Notes: generated by a model not told the origin, from the letters alone. A stretch of DNA of 41,193 bases from Didymodactylos carnosus (GCA_905250885.1 CAJNOQ010000783.1:1-41193); one strand, 5' to 3'. Positions 11,597 through 24,893 are shown, counted from the first letter of the stretch. Numbers and translations: made by a program.

Positions 11597-12780
11597 GATG
11601 TGCTATACTCATTTATTTATGAGTCTATAAATTTCAGTATTTTTTCTCTATTAACTTTGTTTTCTTTATGAGGTGCATTGATATATTTTCACGATTTGTG
11701 TGAGAAGTGTTTCACATTTTGATTTGACAGTTGTCTTATAAATCCCTCTAGTTTGTATAATGTACGAAAACAGTTGATGTAGACACTCTTTATAACATGA
11801 ATACATTTCGATGATTTTATTCAGCACTATTGAATCTACAGAATTCTTTCATCCTCCCTTCACGAAATCTTCTATTTTTGAAATATGACTCGAACTTTTT
11901 TTGTTATTTCAATTTTTCGGTTTGATGTTAGTTGAGAAAAACGATAAGTTATTTTATGTCAATGTTATACGAGCTCGTTCTGAAGTGCAAAATTACACAC
12001 TTTTATAGAAACAAAGCAGTTTTTCATCTAACTCAATGTAATGGAAACTTTTTTAGAACTCAACCTCACTAATAGTATTTTATTTTCGTCTTTCAAAATT
12101 CACTTTTATATTGATAAAAAGTGGTTTAAAGTCACATTGTTGATTTATAGAGAAATGTTATGTACAAAAGTTAAGATTTCATAATGGATGAGCATAAATA
12201 ACATTTGAAATCTAGTATCATGCGAATAACACTCGAACTCGTAGGTATACTCTAGAATTTTTTGAAAAAGGTATCGGATGTACTTGACGACTAGAGAAGC
12301 ATAATTATATCGTAGTACGACGTTTGAACACTCGTCTACAATGACGTCACAGTGCAGTGGTATTCTGTACATCATTTAAAATAGCTCATTTTATCCTTAG
12401 TAAGTTCCAAATAAATTCGTCTTTTGAACAAAGAAAATTAAATTCAAAGATCTCGCGATAAGTTGATGAGAAAAACGACTATTGGACAAAATCTGGCTAC
12501 AACAAAAAGACTCCGCTAAGCGCTAAAATGCGGCAACATACACATCGTGATAATAAGCTAACATAACTATAATTTAATTATATATGTAAAATAAGTCTTT
12601 ACATAAATATACGTTGAATAGAGTAAACTAAATCTGTAATATCCAACAGTTATGCGCCAATTCATATAAGTTATAAAACAATAATTTAAATGAGAAGAGT
12701 GTCTGACAAATAATCTCGATATTGTGACGATAATTATTAGCATTCATGTTGCCAGTCGAACAATACAGAGCGAACAAACA
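11597..12780. other. Intergenic region before the tektin gene
   Basis: No coding exon or repeat is seen. It should contain the tektin promoter, but I could not identify a specific element. Confidence 0.45.
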
Positions 12781-14861
12781 ATGTTAATTCACCCAGTAAA
12801 TGCTGCCGTTAACCGTAATCATCCAAGATCAAGTGAGTGTACGGGAACATCTTATATGCCAAATAATTCTTGTTCAAAATCATCCATGTGTACATCGTGT
12901 ATCATGCTTAACCCCGAACTGCCATCCTTGTCCACTTTATCAGCTTTCCCAATATGTTGTCTGAAATCTTCCAGTGATTGTAATCCATCAAGTCAATCTA
13001 CTTTCACTCCTAAAAATGCTGATATTCAACGATGTTTTGTACAACATTCAATCACTAATAATAACAATAATTGTTATTCACCCTTACCATCATTACGATG
13101 TACAGATGATTCCTCAGTTGCTGTAGATCAAAGATTATTTACTCCATTGAGCACATTTGATTTGTCAAGAGTGTGTAACGATAAATATACTTCGAGGCCA
13201 TGTCATCAAAATAATTTATCCACATATTATCATTCAGCAATGATCGAACCCAAAACGACCTTAAACAAATCCGTTGTTGATCCTTATTATCAGTGCAGTT
13301 ATTTAAACTATCTAAGTTCCCTTCAAATTCCACCGGTGTTTCCCGCGGCAAGAAATGCTCTTTATACTCGATATACGCCAAAAGATTGGTATAATTTTGA
13401 ACGTTTGCAATATGAAGTAGTGGATAAAACACTTATTGTATCAAAAAAATTAGCAGAAGAAAGTGAACGTTTAGCACAAGAATATGACGAACAGGCGTGG
13501 AAAGATCAATTTGATTCAACAAAAGAGATATCATGGTAAACTGACTATCGTTTGACTATTCTTCTTTACAGCTTATTATTAATATTTCTAGTGTAATACA
13601 AGAAGTTAATTTTTGGAAAAATGAATTAAAAAAATTATGTAAAAAATTAATAAATAAAATAAATGAACTGATATTAAAACGTGCAGATATTGAACGTGGT
13701 CTAGATGACTTACTACCACGTATTAAAATTATACAAGAAAATTTATATGAGCGTGAAAAAAGACAAAATATTGATTTAGTTCATGATAATGTGGAACGAG
13801 AGCTATTGAAATTACATGATATTTTAATTGATGCACAAAAATCAGCTGACAGTGGAATGTTTAAAAAACTCGATGTACAAATCGCCATGAATCGGGCGAC
13901 ACTTGATGAACTAGAATTGGATGCTAACGATAAATTTCGTGCGTTGATATTAGAAAATGCGGCACATAATTTGATTAATACTTCACCACAAATCTATTTT
14001 TATCAGGGAACTGATAATACTGTGAAAAGTGAGCAGTCACTCTTCGGAGAAAATGCACGATATTTTTTCCCATTAATTTGAGGTGATCTATGCTATTTTG
14101 ACTGGCTCAAACGAATAAAAGAAAATATCAAACGTGCCCGTTGTGAAATAATACAGTCGGATGAATTGTTACGTACACAAACAAATATACTGAGAATGGA
14201 ACAAGATATTTTTAATCAATGGGAAACGGTTAATTTTTCATGCATTCACTTGTTCTTTCATTAAGATAGATTTTTGTTGTTCTAGGTTGGTTCAGCACTC
14301 GAACAACGTATTCAGGAAATTAAAGATGCTCGAAATCGTCTACAAGATCGTTTTGATTGTATTCTTCATGAAATATATAATACGGGAAAAACCATAAAAT
14401 TTCTAAAAAAATCGATACAGGATAAAGAAACTTATACTAAAGTGACTCAAACGCGTATGTCATTGTTATCAATGCGTCCCGTATCGGAAAATATCAACGA
14501 TAGAGAATATCCAAAATTATTACGGGAATTAAATGATCTTCAATGTACAGTGAATAAATTGAAACAACAACAATGTCAAGAAGAAAATACTCTTCAATAT
14601 TTATTGAGCTTAAAAGCAACGATTGAAAATGATCTAGCTATTAAAAGTAATTCATTGTATATCGATGAACATAAAGTAGTCGGATTAAGACGAACGTTTC
14701 CACCATCATCATCGTCAAAACCGACTTTACAAAATGTGCCTTGTATATATTCGGGATCAGCTAAGCATCTTTACAATACACTATCTGATCGTTATCAACA
14801 GCATTCAACGCTTGATCACATTAATAGATCAGATCCCATACACTTTCTTTGCGAATCTTGA
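12781..14861 (+). CDS. Divergent tektin with long N-terminal extension
   Basis: Exons 12781-13535, 13592-14028, 14083-14228 and 14286-14861 give 637 residues; most tektins are about 400-490. Tektins are coiled-coil filaments of ciliary and flagellar doublet microtubules. The first 190 residues are low-complexity, Ser/Cys/Asn-rich and unlike known tektins. The tektin region starts at LYTRYTPKDWY (194-204) and continues through ENLYEREKRQNIDLVHD, INTSPQIYFYQG, the DWLKRIKENIKRA block and NSLYIDEHKVVGLRR (from 568). The family signature RPNVELCRD is degenerate here, RPVSENIND (510-518): RP, E and D remain, the Cys is lost. The 54-nt third-junction intron (14029-14082) contains a TGA in the reading frame; GTGAG donor and TTGAG acceptor remove it, so the gene is not broken. 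The layout is closest to tektin-3/5, which also have extended N-termini; the exact orthologue cannot be set. Confidence 0.88.
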
Positions 14862-15425
14862 ATATCATTTGTAGTTTGATTAAACAAACGTAAATAGCAA
14901 CGCTTACCAGCACATATTGATCTACGGTAAAGTAATAGATTTAGAGATAAACGCAGATAAGATAATTGGCGTATCCATGATGAAAAGGTAACATTACAAT
15001 TGATTGATATAATCTCATACCGACATTTTTTTTCAAGCAAATATCGTTTGAGTGTATGAAACAAGTTTTTTCCTGAATAGTGGAAATATGTTAATCCCAT
15101 TCATGTGTAATTAACCGTAGTCTAAAAAGGATAATATAGGTAATACATCGGCACGGCTACACAGCTCAGCTACCAGAGTGAAATTCCGACATTAAATTTC
15201 GAGACTTTGTTGTTCTTATAGTTTTTTTTACCAAAGAACGAACATTGAATTTTCAAAATACTACTGTGTGCTATAAGCCAATATTTTTTTACTAATACTT
15301 CGTCTATTAATCCACCAGTAACTATTGACATATCAGCGCCATTTTCATATCTTTGATTTCTAAATTGTTATAACAGTAATAAATGGAATTAAAATTGACG
15401 AAGTCTTCACATTGAACGTTGATGG
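14862..15425. other. Intergenic region
   Basis: No gene, repeat or clear poly(A) signal for the tektin transcript is seen close to its stop codon. Confidence 0.4.
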
Positions 15426-18400
15426 ATGCTGACTTCAACCTATTTGTTCATTCCTGTGATCATCATTTTCAATATCGTTCTCAATTGGTCTTTTGTATTT
15501 TTGCCAATAATGAATAATAAAATCTTTCTAAATTTTTTCAAAACAAAACATTATGAAAAAGAAGCAACAGAGACAAAGATAAGTAAAGGTGATAAAACAC
15601 TTATGGTCAAGCCAATGAAAGTTTTGATAGCTCAAAATAAATCGAGCAGCGAATTGGCTGTACTTCGGAGATACAAGAGTTCGTTCCACAAATCACACCT
15701 CGTCGCTCATAATATTATATTTGACGATAACATTTCATTTTCAAATCCAACATTGCAGAATCTCAGCCATCATATGATTATGTTACGTGAGGTTCAAATA
15801 TTACTAAATGAACAGATAGAAATTCTGCTGTTGGAATTAACGGCTTACGATTGGATAGATATGAAACTAAATCGTAAACAACTAGTAAAAAATTCCGTAA
15901 ATGGATATGATCTCATATTTAGAGGTAGGTAAGAGTCTTATACTAAAATCTTTTCTTTGAAACTTGAGAACGTCTGCTAAGAGAAAACTCTCAACTTTTT
16001 TCAGTAGTATGGGTAAGACAGAAGGTCTATAGAAAAAATCAAGCATTATTTCTCCATGTTTCGAATATTCTCGAGACTTCAGTTTTGTTTTTGTTAGATA
16101 GAGCAAAGTTTGAACTACAAAATGTGCGTCGAGTAAGCTTTTCTCCTACAAAACGCCATTAAAGACGCGACTGCGTGTACAAAATTTTTATTTTTTGTAA
16201 AAAAAAGACATCCTAACGCAATGAAAAATGAAATGTGCTTTTTTCAGCTCGAGTAGAGAAAAAGTGTGTCAGACGCATCCTGAATTTTACAACCATTTCT
16301 AAACTATTCTAAGGTGCCGTACAGAAGGGACTCAATACAGATCCTCTATATTTTTCCGTTCAGAAAAGGTTTCGTATAGAGAGTTTTGTGTCGTTCTCGG
16401 TTATAGTTAGCAATCCTGTCATTAATAATCGCCCGACCCCTTCTTTAAAAAGTGAATATGAAATGATCATTCTTTTTTAGAAACGGTTGCGTTAAAAGTT
16501 GCGTAAATAGTTAAAAATTATTCGTTCAGATTGCGTCAAAGCTCTGAAAAGGCGTCTGCTTTCTCAAAAAGACTCGTTCATTCGAGATCGAGAGACGCAT
16601 CTAGATGATTTTTTTCTGTTGAAATAAAAAAATTATATCTAGGCGCGTGTAGGCATGTTCTTTTTATCAAGCTGAAAATAGACGCGTCTGGCTGTTTGTC
16701 TGTATGATGAAGTTTTCCAGTAGATAGCACTTAACATTTTTATACAGCACTCTTGTCTCAGTAGTTGTCCAAACAGGAAATGAGACCAGTTTATATTTGA
16801 CCAGATCCTATCAATGAAATTCACGCAGTCTAAGAGCCTATTCCTTCTATTCATAAAGACTGCAGAGGTCAAGCTTATGAGTATCTACAACATGTTATTA
16901 GATGAAACAAATGTACCGATAAAACGTCATAAATTACAAAGATCAAAACGTAGTGTCGTTCATCGTCCATCTGGTAAGCATTTTCGATAGGAACTCAGCC
17001 ATCGAACCACAGACCTTTTTAGGTGTGATACGTGCACAAATCATTTCTACAGAAAATAGTGATCCCGTACAAAGCAAACAGTTACAGTCTTGGTGTGCTG
17101 CTGATAAAGGTCAAACTGATCGATTATGCCAAAAATCGGACGGAGTGATGAAAAAAGCAAAAAGTTAGTTGATAGTAAATGTCAGCCAAGTTAGATAGTG
17201 ACAATAATATATCCTTTTACTCTCATTTTTTCTGCAGTGTTTGCTGCCCTTGCAAAAAAAATTCAAGAAAAAATTGATGCATTATCTCAAACAAGTGGAT
17301 CATCCATGTGCAAAGGGTGCGGAATATGCGATCGCACTAAATTATGCAACAGTCAAAAGTGTCGAAATATATTAAAAAAATGCCCACCATTGTATAATCA
17401 ATATCATTATGCTAGATTTCGTATCAATACTAATCAACAAAAGACGAAAAGTATTTATCGTACACGAATGGCATCATGCGGCCAAGTCTGTGATCGTAAG
17501 TATTAAACTGCAGGAAGTCTCATTCTGAGGAACGGCATGGATTAGTACTTATGTTGTGTCACGCACTTCAAGGCATTATGTTTGAATCTCGGTATCGTGT
17601 AATAATATTGAACAAGTTACTTATGTCTCAGTATTTCGGATCACCCGTCTGACAGCGTACTCACTACGCTGTAACGTACAATACAGTTCGTCTGTCCAGT
17701 TCGCGTCACTTTCCTGATAACTAGTACGCAGTTAGTGAATGCGTATAAGGAGCTCAATTACTCGGGCGAAAGAACTCTGCATCAGACTAGTCTCTTGGCC
17801 GGACCTATAGTTGATGACTAGTAACGAGATGGAAACTATATCGGAGCTTGTTAATTGCAGGGAAGATATGGGGCTATTGAAACTATCATTCGGCAGCGCC
17901 CTAAACCGATAACGGTCGCCACAAGACATATTCTTCTTCTTGTTCCTGACTGCGAGAATATAGGCTTGCACCAGTTCCAATCTTAGACTTGGAGGATTGG
18001 TACCAGTTAGGCTTGGGTTTCAAAAAATATACGAAATGTGAGACTTAGTCTTATATAGTTATGTGACATATAAAATCTTTGAGTGCAAATACAGCAGTCA
18101 GCAAAATAAAAACGCTCAACGGTCTTTTAAGATCTGAAAGTGGCATAAAAGTTCAACGTTTAGACGATTGTTTACTTTAGTAGAGTTTCGAAATCAACAA
18201 AGGCAAATTAATAGTGGATGGCGATACCGCAAGACTGTAAAATGATGAGCATCGGGTTAACGCCACCAACTAATAAGCCAAGAAATTTTTCATAGGCGAT
18301 GGTGGAAGTGAAGCTGATCTATTAATTAAATAATTTTAAAACTACGGCTAGTGGACTAAAATAAACCTCATCAACAGAAAAATAAGAACAAACTTCTGAG

Positions 18401-20523
18401 ATAGTGATCTTTTTTGAAGTAAAAAAGAAGCACGAAAAAATTACTCTAAGCGCATGGTGCAATGACGGTTCCATCTTAGGTGTACGATGAAGCTCTTATC
18501 TACTACATTCGATCAAGCCTAACTGATACCAATCTTAACTGGAGATTGATGGAATTGGTACCAAGCTTAACTGGTAACAAGCCCAACTGGTACCAATCCT
18601 ACCAATCCCCAGTCGGATTGGACTAGTGCATGCCTACGAGAATATGTTTTTGATTTCTTTGTTGAAAGGTTGTCCAAGATGTACTGGATTTTCTTACGAA
18701 CAATGTTGCGGAACAGTTCATTTGTACAAATGTACGTTTTATGATCAAGTTGATGAAAATGACATTGTTAGTGATTCGAGAGAAATAGGAGTCGTTCTAA
18801 GAAAAGGTAACGCAATATTTAGAAAGTGCTAAAGAAAGTTTCAACATAACGAAAAACATATGGAAAAACATAGTTATGAAAGAAACCACTATTTTTACAG
18901 ATTTTCAGTCATATTATCTCGTTTACTTAGAATATCGAGTTTTGAATTTTTTCTTTTGTATGAACGAGATGTTGGCCAAAGTTTAATTTTGATCATCGAT
19001 TGGGCAAAGTCAATAATCAAGATCAATGTCTGCCAGTAGGACAGAGAAATCAGCGGCTTACAGCATCAACAGCTGATAAACATTATCAGTCATTGTCCTC
19101 GGCACTTCAAATCGAAGAAGATCCAACAGTTTTAGATTGGTGCACCGACAATACTCAAGAAAGACCTAAAGTTAATATTGGAGAACAAACTCATGATAAA
19201 AATCTGCTACAAGAACATGTAAAACAGTTTCATCATCAAGGTTAGTACTGCTTGTGCAGCTAACGGTTTCCCATATATGAATAAAGGTCGATACTGTAAT
19301 TCAGCAAAGTCGTCTACTCTATTTTGTAGAGACAGTTTGTTGCGTTACAAACGATGTGTTTTGTCATCAAGGCTCATAGTATAGTTTTAGAAAAAGATAC
19401 TTCCTCATTTGGTCGTCATTTTAGTCATTCACCACAATGACTATTCGTCCATGAAAATTTTTATTTTCAGTTAGCCGCAGATTTGCATTGACACTTTGTT
19501 TTGAAAGTGGCCTCATTATATTTTGTATAAATAATGCTAGGTTTCTAAAAGCATATCAAATTTGGACAACCGTTCAAATCATCACATTATTTTAACTTTA
19601 ATCTGTTGATAGAAAATAAGGTCTTTGGTTAAAATTTTGATTCTCCCATTCAACAGTTATCAGTTAGTCTACAATTATCTATTGGAAACTGTTACCGATA
19701 CTTAATTACATTGGAAAAATAATAATTTCTCGACGGCCATTGAATACGTTTTTTTCCTGTTTCTAATTTAGAACACGTTTCTTTCTATTTTTCATTTCTT
19801 TTTGAGGGAGAAACACAATTATGCATGTATTTTTGTGATGAAAAACGCATTTTTATTCATGTTAGGCTTTTTGAGCACATTCAGTGATCTTACGAGTAGC
19901 TAAAATTGGCACCACAATTGATAGTAAAATAATGCAACATTTGGTTTTACTCATTCAAGAAAATAAATTTTAACGTTGAAAATTTGTCCTCGTGTTACCA
20001 TTGGACAAGCACCATTAGTATCGATATGAATACTCTATGAAACAGTCTGAGACGAAAATATACATCACTATTTTCTCAATATAGTAAATAAAACCGAGTT
20101 GACTTGTTCATTTAAGATAAAAAACGAAGAGAAGAGAAGACGTACCACAAGATGAAGATAAAAACATTGAAATCACGTCATAAACTTGAGTATAAACATC
20201 TGCCTCGGCAGGAGCAATTAAATATCAAACAAGAGGTAAATTCTGTTAACTCGAATGACAATGTTATAAAAATTTATGAATCAATATTAAATAAAAAAGT
20301 TATCAATCCAGATCCACTATTAAAGAAACAATCTGCTGGTGCCACTATGACACATAAAAATGAAAATAGCCTAAACTTCAACGATTTAGAAAAGTTCGAT
20401 AATCTAGATAAATTTGAAATGGATAACAAGGATGATCCACAAGAGAAAGAGATAAAACTAAATTTTTATCAACGTATACTAGCATCGTTCAAAGATCTCG
20501 CACGAAAATTTAAATCAAAATGA
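15426..20523 (+). CDS. Cysteine-rich protein of unknown function, seven exons
   Basis: Proposed exons are 15426-15924, 16866-16973, 17023-17163, 17238-17495, 18669-18806, 19010-19240 and 20117-20523, giving 593 residues. All six introns are phase 1 and every junction keeps an open frame, which supports the model. Residues near 5-30 form a strong hydrophobic helix, so a signal anchor is possible. The second exon has a furin-like RSKR site. Exons three to six carry 17 Cys, including MCKGCGICDRTKLC, KKCPPL, CPRC and QCCG. The last exon is Lys-rich and Cys-free, with DKKRREEK at its start. The N-terminus is the weakest part: an ATG at 15422 in another frame also opens a short plausible peptide, so the true start may differ. 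The spacing of Cys suggests disulfides outside the cell or metal binding; I cannot name a domain. The fourth intron holds a MITE, and the first and last introns are also long (941 and 876 nt). Confidence 0.65.
17953..18644. mobile_element. hAT-like MITE with 8-bp target duplication, in an intron
   Basis: The element runs 17961-18636 (676 bp) and is flanked by CGAGAATA at 17953-17960 and 18637-18644. It starts TAGGCTTGCAC and ends as the reverse complement of TAGGCATGCAC. A second inverted block, AGGATTGGTACCAGTT at 17993, matches 18578-18600 inverted at 22 of 23 positions. Several ACTGGTA-CAA words repeat near the right end, as subterminal transposase-binding repeats often do. There is no coding capacity. 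An 8-bp duplication with short inverted termini is the mark of hAT elements; an autonomous partner is not in this window. Confidence 0.88.
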
Positions 20524-20957
20524 GATACAACTGATTGGTCATTAGATATGTTACCATAGTGTTGCAATATCTTTGAATTATAAATGGAAATAACACTTGT
20601 ACCGCTTCTCTTTTTGTCTCCTAAACGATGATAATGTGTTTCTTAGATTTCAAATCGAGATGTTTCTTTATGAGATTGTACATATGTCCATATTAATTTA
20701 ATGCTCAGACATAAATCAACTTTTATTTTCAAGCATCTGTCTTCCTATCTATGTACGATATTCGTGAAATAAGTAGTACAGACACAATTATCAGTAAGAA
20801 AAAGAGATGAAAAGAATAATGGAAAAACTAATTAGATGAGCTATGTATATAAAATATCTGTGTTTTTTTATATGACTACCTCAGGCAATATTGGTGAAAA
20901 ATAAGTTTTAAATACAAATGTTAGTCAGTGAATGTTAATAATCTTGCATAAAAAGAA
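20524..20957. other. Intergenic region
   Basis: Contains the 3' untranslated region of the cysteine-rich gene and the space before a putative exon at 20958. No repeat or RNA gene was recognised. Confidence 0.4.
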
Positions 20958-21038
20958 ATGCGGTTACGTCGTGGAACACTGTTACAACCGATTTATCCTA
21001 AAGTATCTTCTCATTATGTTCCTCCCCTTCAGTCATCA
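20958..21038 (+). CDS. Putative distal first coding exon (possibly of TMEM26)
   Basis: ATG opens 27 codons (starting MRLRRGTLLQPIYP) that end at a strong GTAAGTAAA donor in phase 0. The next supported acceptor on this strand, at 25225-25226, is also phase 0 and adds two codons before the TMEM26 ATG, so the two can be joined in frame across a 4.2-kb intron. The peptide is basic and proline-containing and is absent from vertebrate TMEM26. It may instead be the start of another transcript, or chance. Confidence 0.4.
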
Positions 21039-21770
21039 GTAAGTAAATAGTTATTTCAACATTATAAAATTTCTATGATCTAAATTTGAAAATATTGTCG
21101 TGTTCAATTGCTCTTAAGTTATTTATGTATACTAGAATATCTTTCGACAAGAATTATGTCACTAACGTTTAGTTAATTATATTAATCACATGCTTATCCT
21201 TACGCCAATAAGCATAGGTGTGATGACAAGCACATGTTAACATCTTTATACACAAGTAATTCAATGTGTATTGTCCATGTACAACACTTTGAAAAGATTT
21301 TGTAAGAAGTCATATTAGTCTTAGCCTCATGGTAATTATTTCTTGACTTTGTCTGAAGAATTACAATTGATACAAGTGTAAATATGCTGTTAGACTATTG
21401 AAAAATCATTTCGACTCTAAATAATCTTATATCTAATTCTGATACAAACAGCAGAAGACAGAAGAGTCGACGTATAATAGTAGGATAATACTTGATTGAA
21501 ATTCAGGCGCAGTTTCGAAATAACCTTCTTTCGATTGTTCTATACGGGGATGTTTTCTACTGTACTCAACTAATCTCTTAAGTACCCCCTCTACAGATCT
21601 TTTTCTTTTTGTACTCTACAACCGATTTCATCTAAATCATCAGAGAGTAAAGTCCATCGGTGAATCAGATCATCATTAAAATTGGCTTCAGTCATCTATA
21701 ACCACTCTGGAGTTACAGATGGCGCAAGATGCTCAATGAGACATTGATTAAAATACATAAATCTAGTGAT

Positions 21771-21844
21771 TGCTGTTAACAGCAAAGTCTTACACTAACA
21801 TGAGCACTTAAATCTATGAGAGGATTGAGACAGATGTCTCAATC
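21771..21844. repeat. Two perfect palindromes close together
   Basis: TGCTGTTAACAGCA (21771-21784) is a 14-bp palindrome. GATTGAGACA (21823-21832) and TGTCTCAATC (21835-21844) form a 10-bp hairpin with a 2-nt loop. Confidence 0.7.
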
Positions 21845-23284
21845 TCCACTCGGTAGCCTTCTGCTAGGCGGTTCATGTTCAAAGTTCGAGTGAGTGCGCT
21901 CGAAGCTATGTTGTCTACAACAAGACCTAAATTGAAAAATCGGCCTTGGTCATTTTGTACAGTTTTGTTGAGATTTTCAAACAAAGAAGCAACTGATTGT
22001 ACTAGTAGACAAAAGTGTACTAGTTTACTGATCGACAGTCATGTCAAAACTGATGTAGTGGGAAAATCCAGTGTGTCCGTCCACTAGTGCATTTTAGATC
22101 TTGTAGGAAAATGCTTAGAAGTATCTAACGCGAAGTCGAACAGTATTTCGTCGCATCTTATTTGATACAGTAGAGTCTGTTCTACAAATCTACATATAGG
22201 AAAAAAGAAAGAGCAGGACATTGGGCAAGACCAAGAGTAGTCCTGATCACGCCTACTTGTTGAGTCTATTACAAAACTTTAGTAAAAGTATACAGAAAAC
22301 ACCGGTGGCTTATAAAGCAATACCAATTCTGAAAGTAAATACTGTAGGATACAAGATGGCGAATATTTTTCAAAATGCGACATTGGCATAACATTTTAAA
22401 TAATCAAACATCAGGTTTGCAATGTGTCGTGAATCTTGTACTATTCCCATCTTACATGCATCATCAAACAAAGAAATTCTTCTTTTTTATTGGTAGTAGG
22501 AAAATTATAATAAATTAATTGGATCTACTGTAATATATATGTGTCAATATGCTATAATATAAGATAATAATAATCATAACATTGGAAAATAGATGATTTA
22601 TTCCATACGATGTAGTGTTTCATAATTTGAATATAAGAGTAATACCATCTAAAAAATATTTATTTTATAACCTCAGATTTTCCTTTCTAAAATAGAATGA
22701 TACATTTTAAATGCTTTGTGTGTATGACAGATAAGAGTTATTCAAAACTGAAACTTAAACAAAACCAGACGAAATATTGCAAACAGATAACGTTCAACGA
22801 AAGATGATACTTTTAAAATTACTCTAATTAATCTTCTAATTGATGATTTGTACTATTTTCTTGGACGCACTGCACTCATCAAATTAAGAGAGTTAACATT
22901 TTTTTCATAAAAACACATGCATATGTAGCAAACAAATTCCAATATTAAATTGTTACCATGTAGTATGAGACGACTATTACTATACTTTTTTTTTCTAACA
23001 ATATGTTTTTTATTACATAATTCGTCCCTATGTTTATTTTTGTTATATATGACTAGTCTATCTGATACAATCTTTTTGATGATCTATCTACTCATACAGT
23101 AGAACATTTGTGTACTGTCATTCTTTCTTAAGAAAACAAACCATAGAGATAACTGCAAAAAACGCATAAAAACTGTCATCTTTATATTTTAAGTAGAAAT
23201 CTATTTAACTCTGACTGAGAATAAAAAATGATATTTAAGAATGAGACTGTACTTTTCCTGTTTGTTGTTTAATAAAAAAAAGTT

Positions 23285-23329
23285 TTATTACATTACATTT
23301 GGTTAATCAGATACTTATTACATTACATT
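23285..23329. repeat. 15-bp direct repeat
   Basis: TTATTACATTACATT occurs at 23285-23299 and 23315-23329. Confidence 0.8.
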
Positions 23330-23746
23330 GTCGACTCGATCACTGACTCCTAACACTATGAAATATAACAATATTAAGACTATCTTATTATCCTGATGAA
23401 CTTAATCGTCAAATGGTTTTAGTAAAAATAGTTGTTATTTCACATCGGTTAAAGTAACTATTTAATAAAACAAAGAGATAGTTTGTTTATAACTATTCTA
23501 TTTCTTATATGATCAAAAACAATATCATTTAGATCTCGTTGTTATAGACAAAAATCTGATCATATTTACGTATTTTTTACTTATTAACATTTTTCAACAT
23601 ATGCAATAAAAATAGTTGATTAATAATATGTTGTTTATCATTTGATGAACATCATTTATAAATTATATGTTGCATGACTCTAATAAAAAAGAAATTTCTC
23701 TTTTGTTGTTTGATGATATTTAGTATAAATAAGACAACATTCTTGT

Positions 23747-23768
23747 TCTCTCTCTCTCTCTCTCTCTC
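23747..23768. repeat. TC microsatellite, 11 units
   Basis: Uninterrupted TC dinucleotide run. Confidence 0.9.
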
Positions 23769-24652
23769 GCCATACCGATATAATCTTCGATTCTATATGT
23801 AAAAGTAAAAGAGAATATCTAAGTAGTTTCCAACATGTCATAATCATACGAAGCGCTGAATAAAAAGAAGTTCGACGTCCTTATGCATACACCAGAAACT
23901 ATCAGAAAAAAATTCGAAAACACTTAGATATTAACGGTTCAGTAGAGACTAAACTAAATGTTGTTTAATTAAGCGAACATTTAGAGAACCATGGCATGGC
24001 TAATAATAAAAAAACATTACTTATTCGAAAACGAAAGGTGGGTAATCGAATAGGAAATAATTATTAATATCTATGAAGTAATTAGACGACACTAATTTGA
24101 AAATTGCATTAAAAAAGCATCTTGACCTCACGATTGTCAATCAATTTATACATGTTTTATGGAGTTGTCCGCTGATTAAGCACCATTTATACTTTCGAAG
24201 ATACAATTATTCTAGAATGAAGAAAATTGTTCTGGCCATAGACGTAAGAGAATAAATAAATTCTGGTGAACATTGAAATTGTTTCCTTGTATTTATATTT
24301 GTTTTCATTATCTTCAAACCATACAAAATATGTCATATTGAGCATATTGCATAACTATTGTCTTTAATACTATCCAACTTATCAATGACTCAGTCCTATA
24401 ATAACGTCGTAAAACAGATTTTTTAAATAAGAAATCCTTGTAGTTTATTTTCGTTATTCATAAATCAAATTAGAATGAATATCTGAAACATACTAGTAAC
24501 ACTCTCTGGTGACTGATAAAAAAGCAATGAGAATCGAAAATTACAATTCTAACATATCTTATTTGATCATGTTTTCCGATAAAAGTCTCTCATATATTAT
24601 CTGATTATTTTGCATCAACCGACGGTTGTGAGAAAAAAAGAGGTAGATACCC

Positions 24653-24893
24653 TAGACAGAATCCTACGCACTTCCTGTCTCTTTCCTACAGAATACTAAC
24701 ATTTAGAATCCGCCTAATAACTTTCTAACAGGATTCTAAAATGTTAGGATCTTACCAGGATTTCGCTTAAGTTTGTTTAGGATCCGGACGGAATCGTAGA
24801 AAGTCGTATGACTTTCGGGTATTTTTAATTTCTAAGAAATTAAAGCAAAATCTTACTAGGATATTAGTTGATTATGTCTCGGATTCTGTCAGG
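24653..24893. repeat. Possible degraded inverted-repeat element
   Basis: GACAGAATCC near 24655 is inverted near 24880 as GGATTCTGTC. Inside, ACTAACATTTAGAATCC (about 24697) pairs with GGATTCTAAAATGTTAG (about 24731). Target duplications were not found, so boundaries are approximate. Confidence 0.35.

Noticed and set aside
13139..13432. 97-codon minus-strand ORF
   Set aside because: Lies antisense to the coding part of tektin exon 1 and has no protein features of its own.
14816..15100. 94-codon minus-strand ORF at the tektin 3' end
   Set aside because: Overlaps the tektin end antisense; no recognisable domain.
21875..22087. 70-codon ORF in the long stretch before TMEM26
   Set aside because: No motif, no flanking splice sites in a consistent phase, and it does not resemble transposase or reverse transcriptase.
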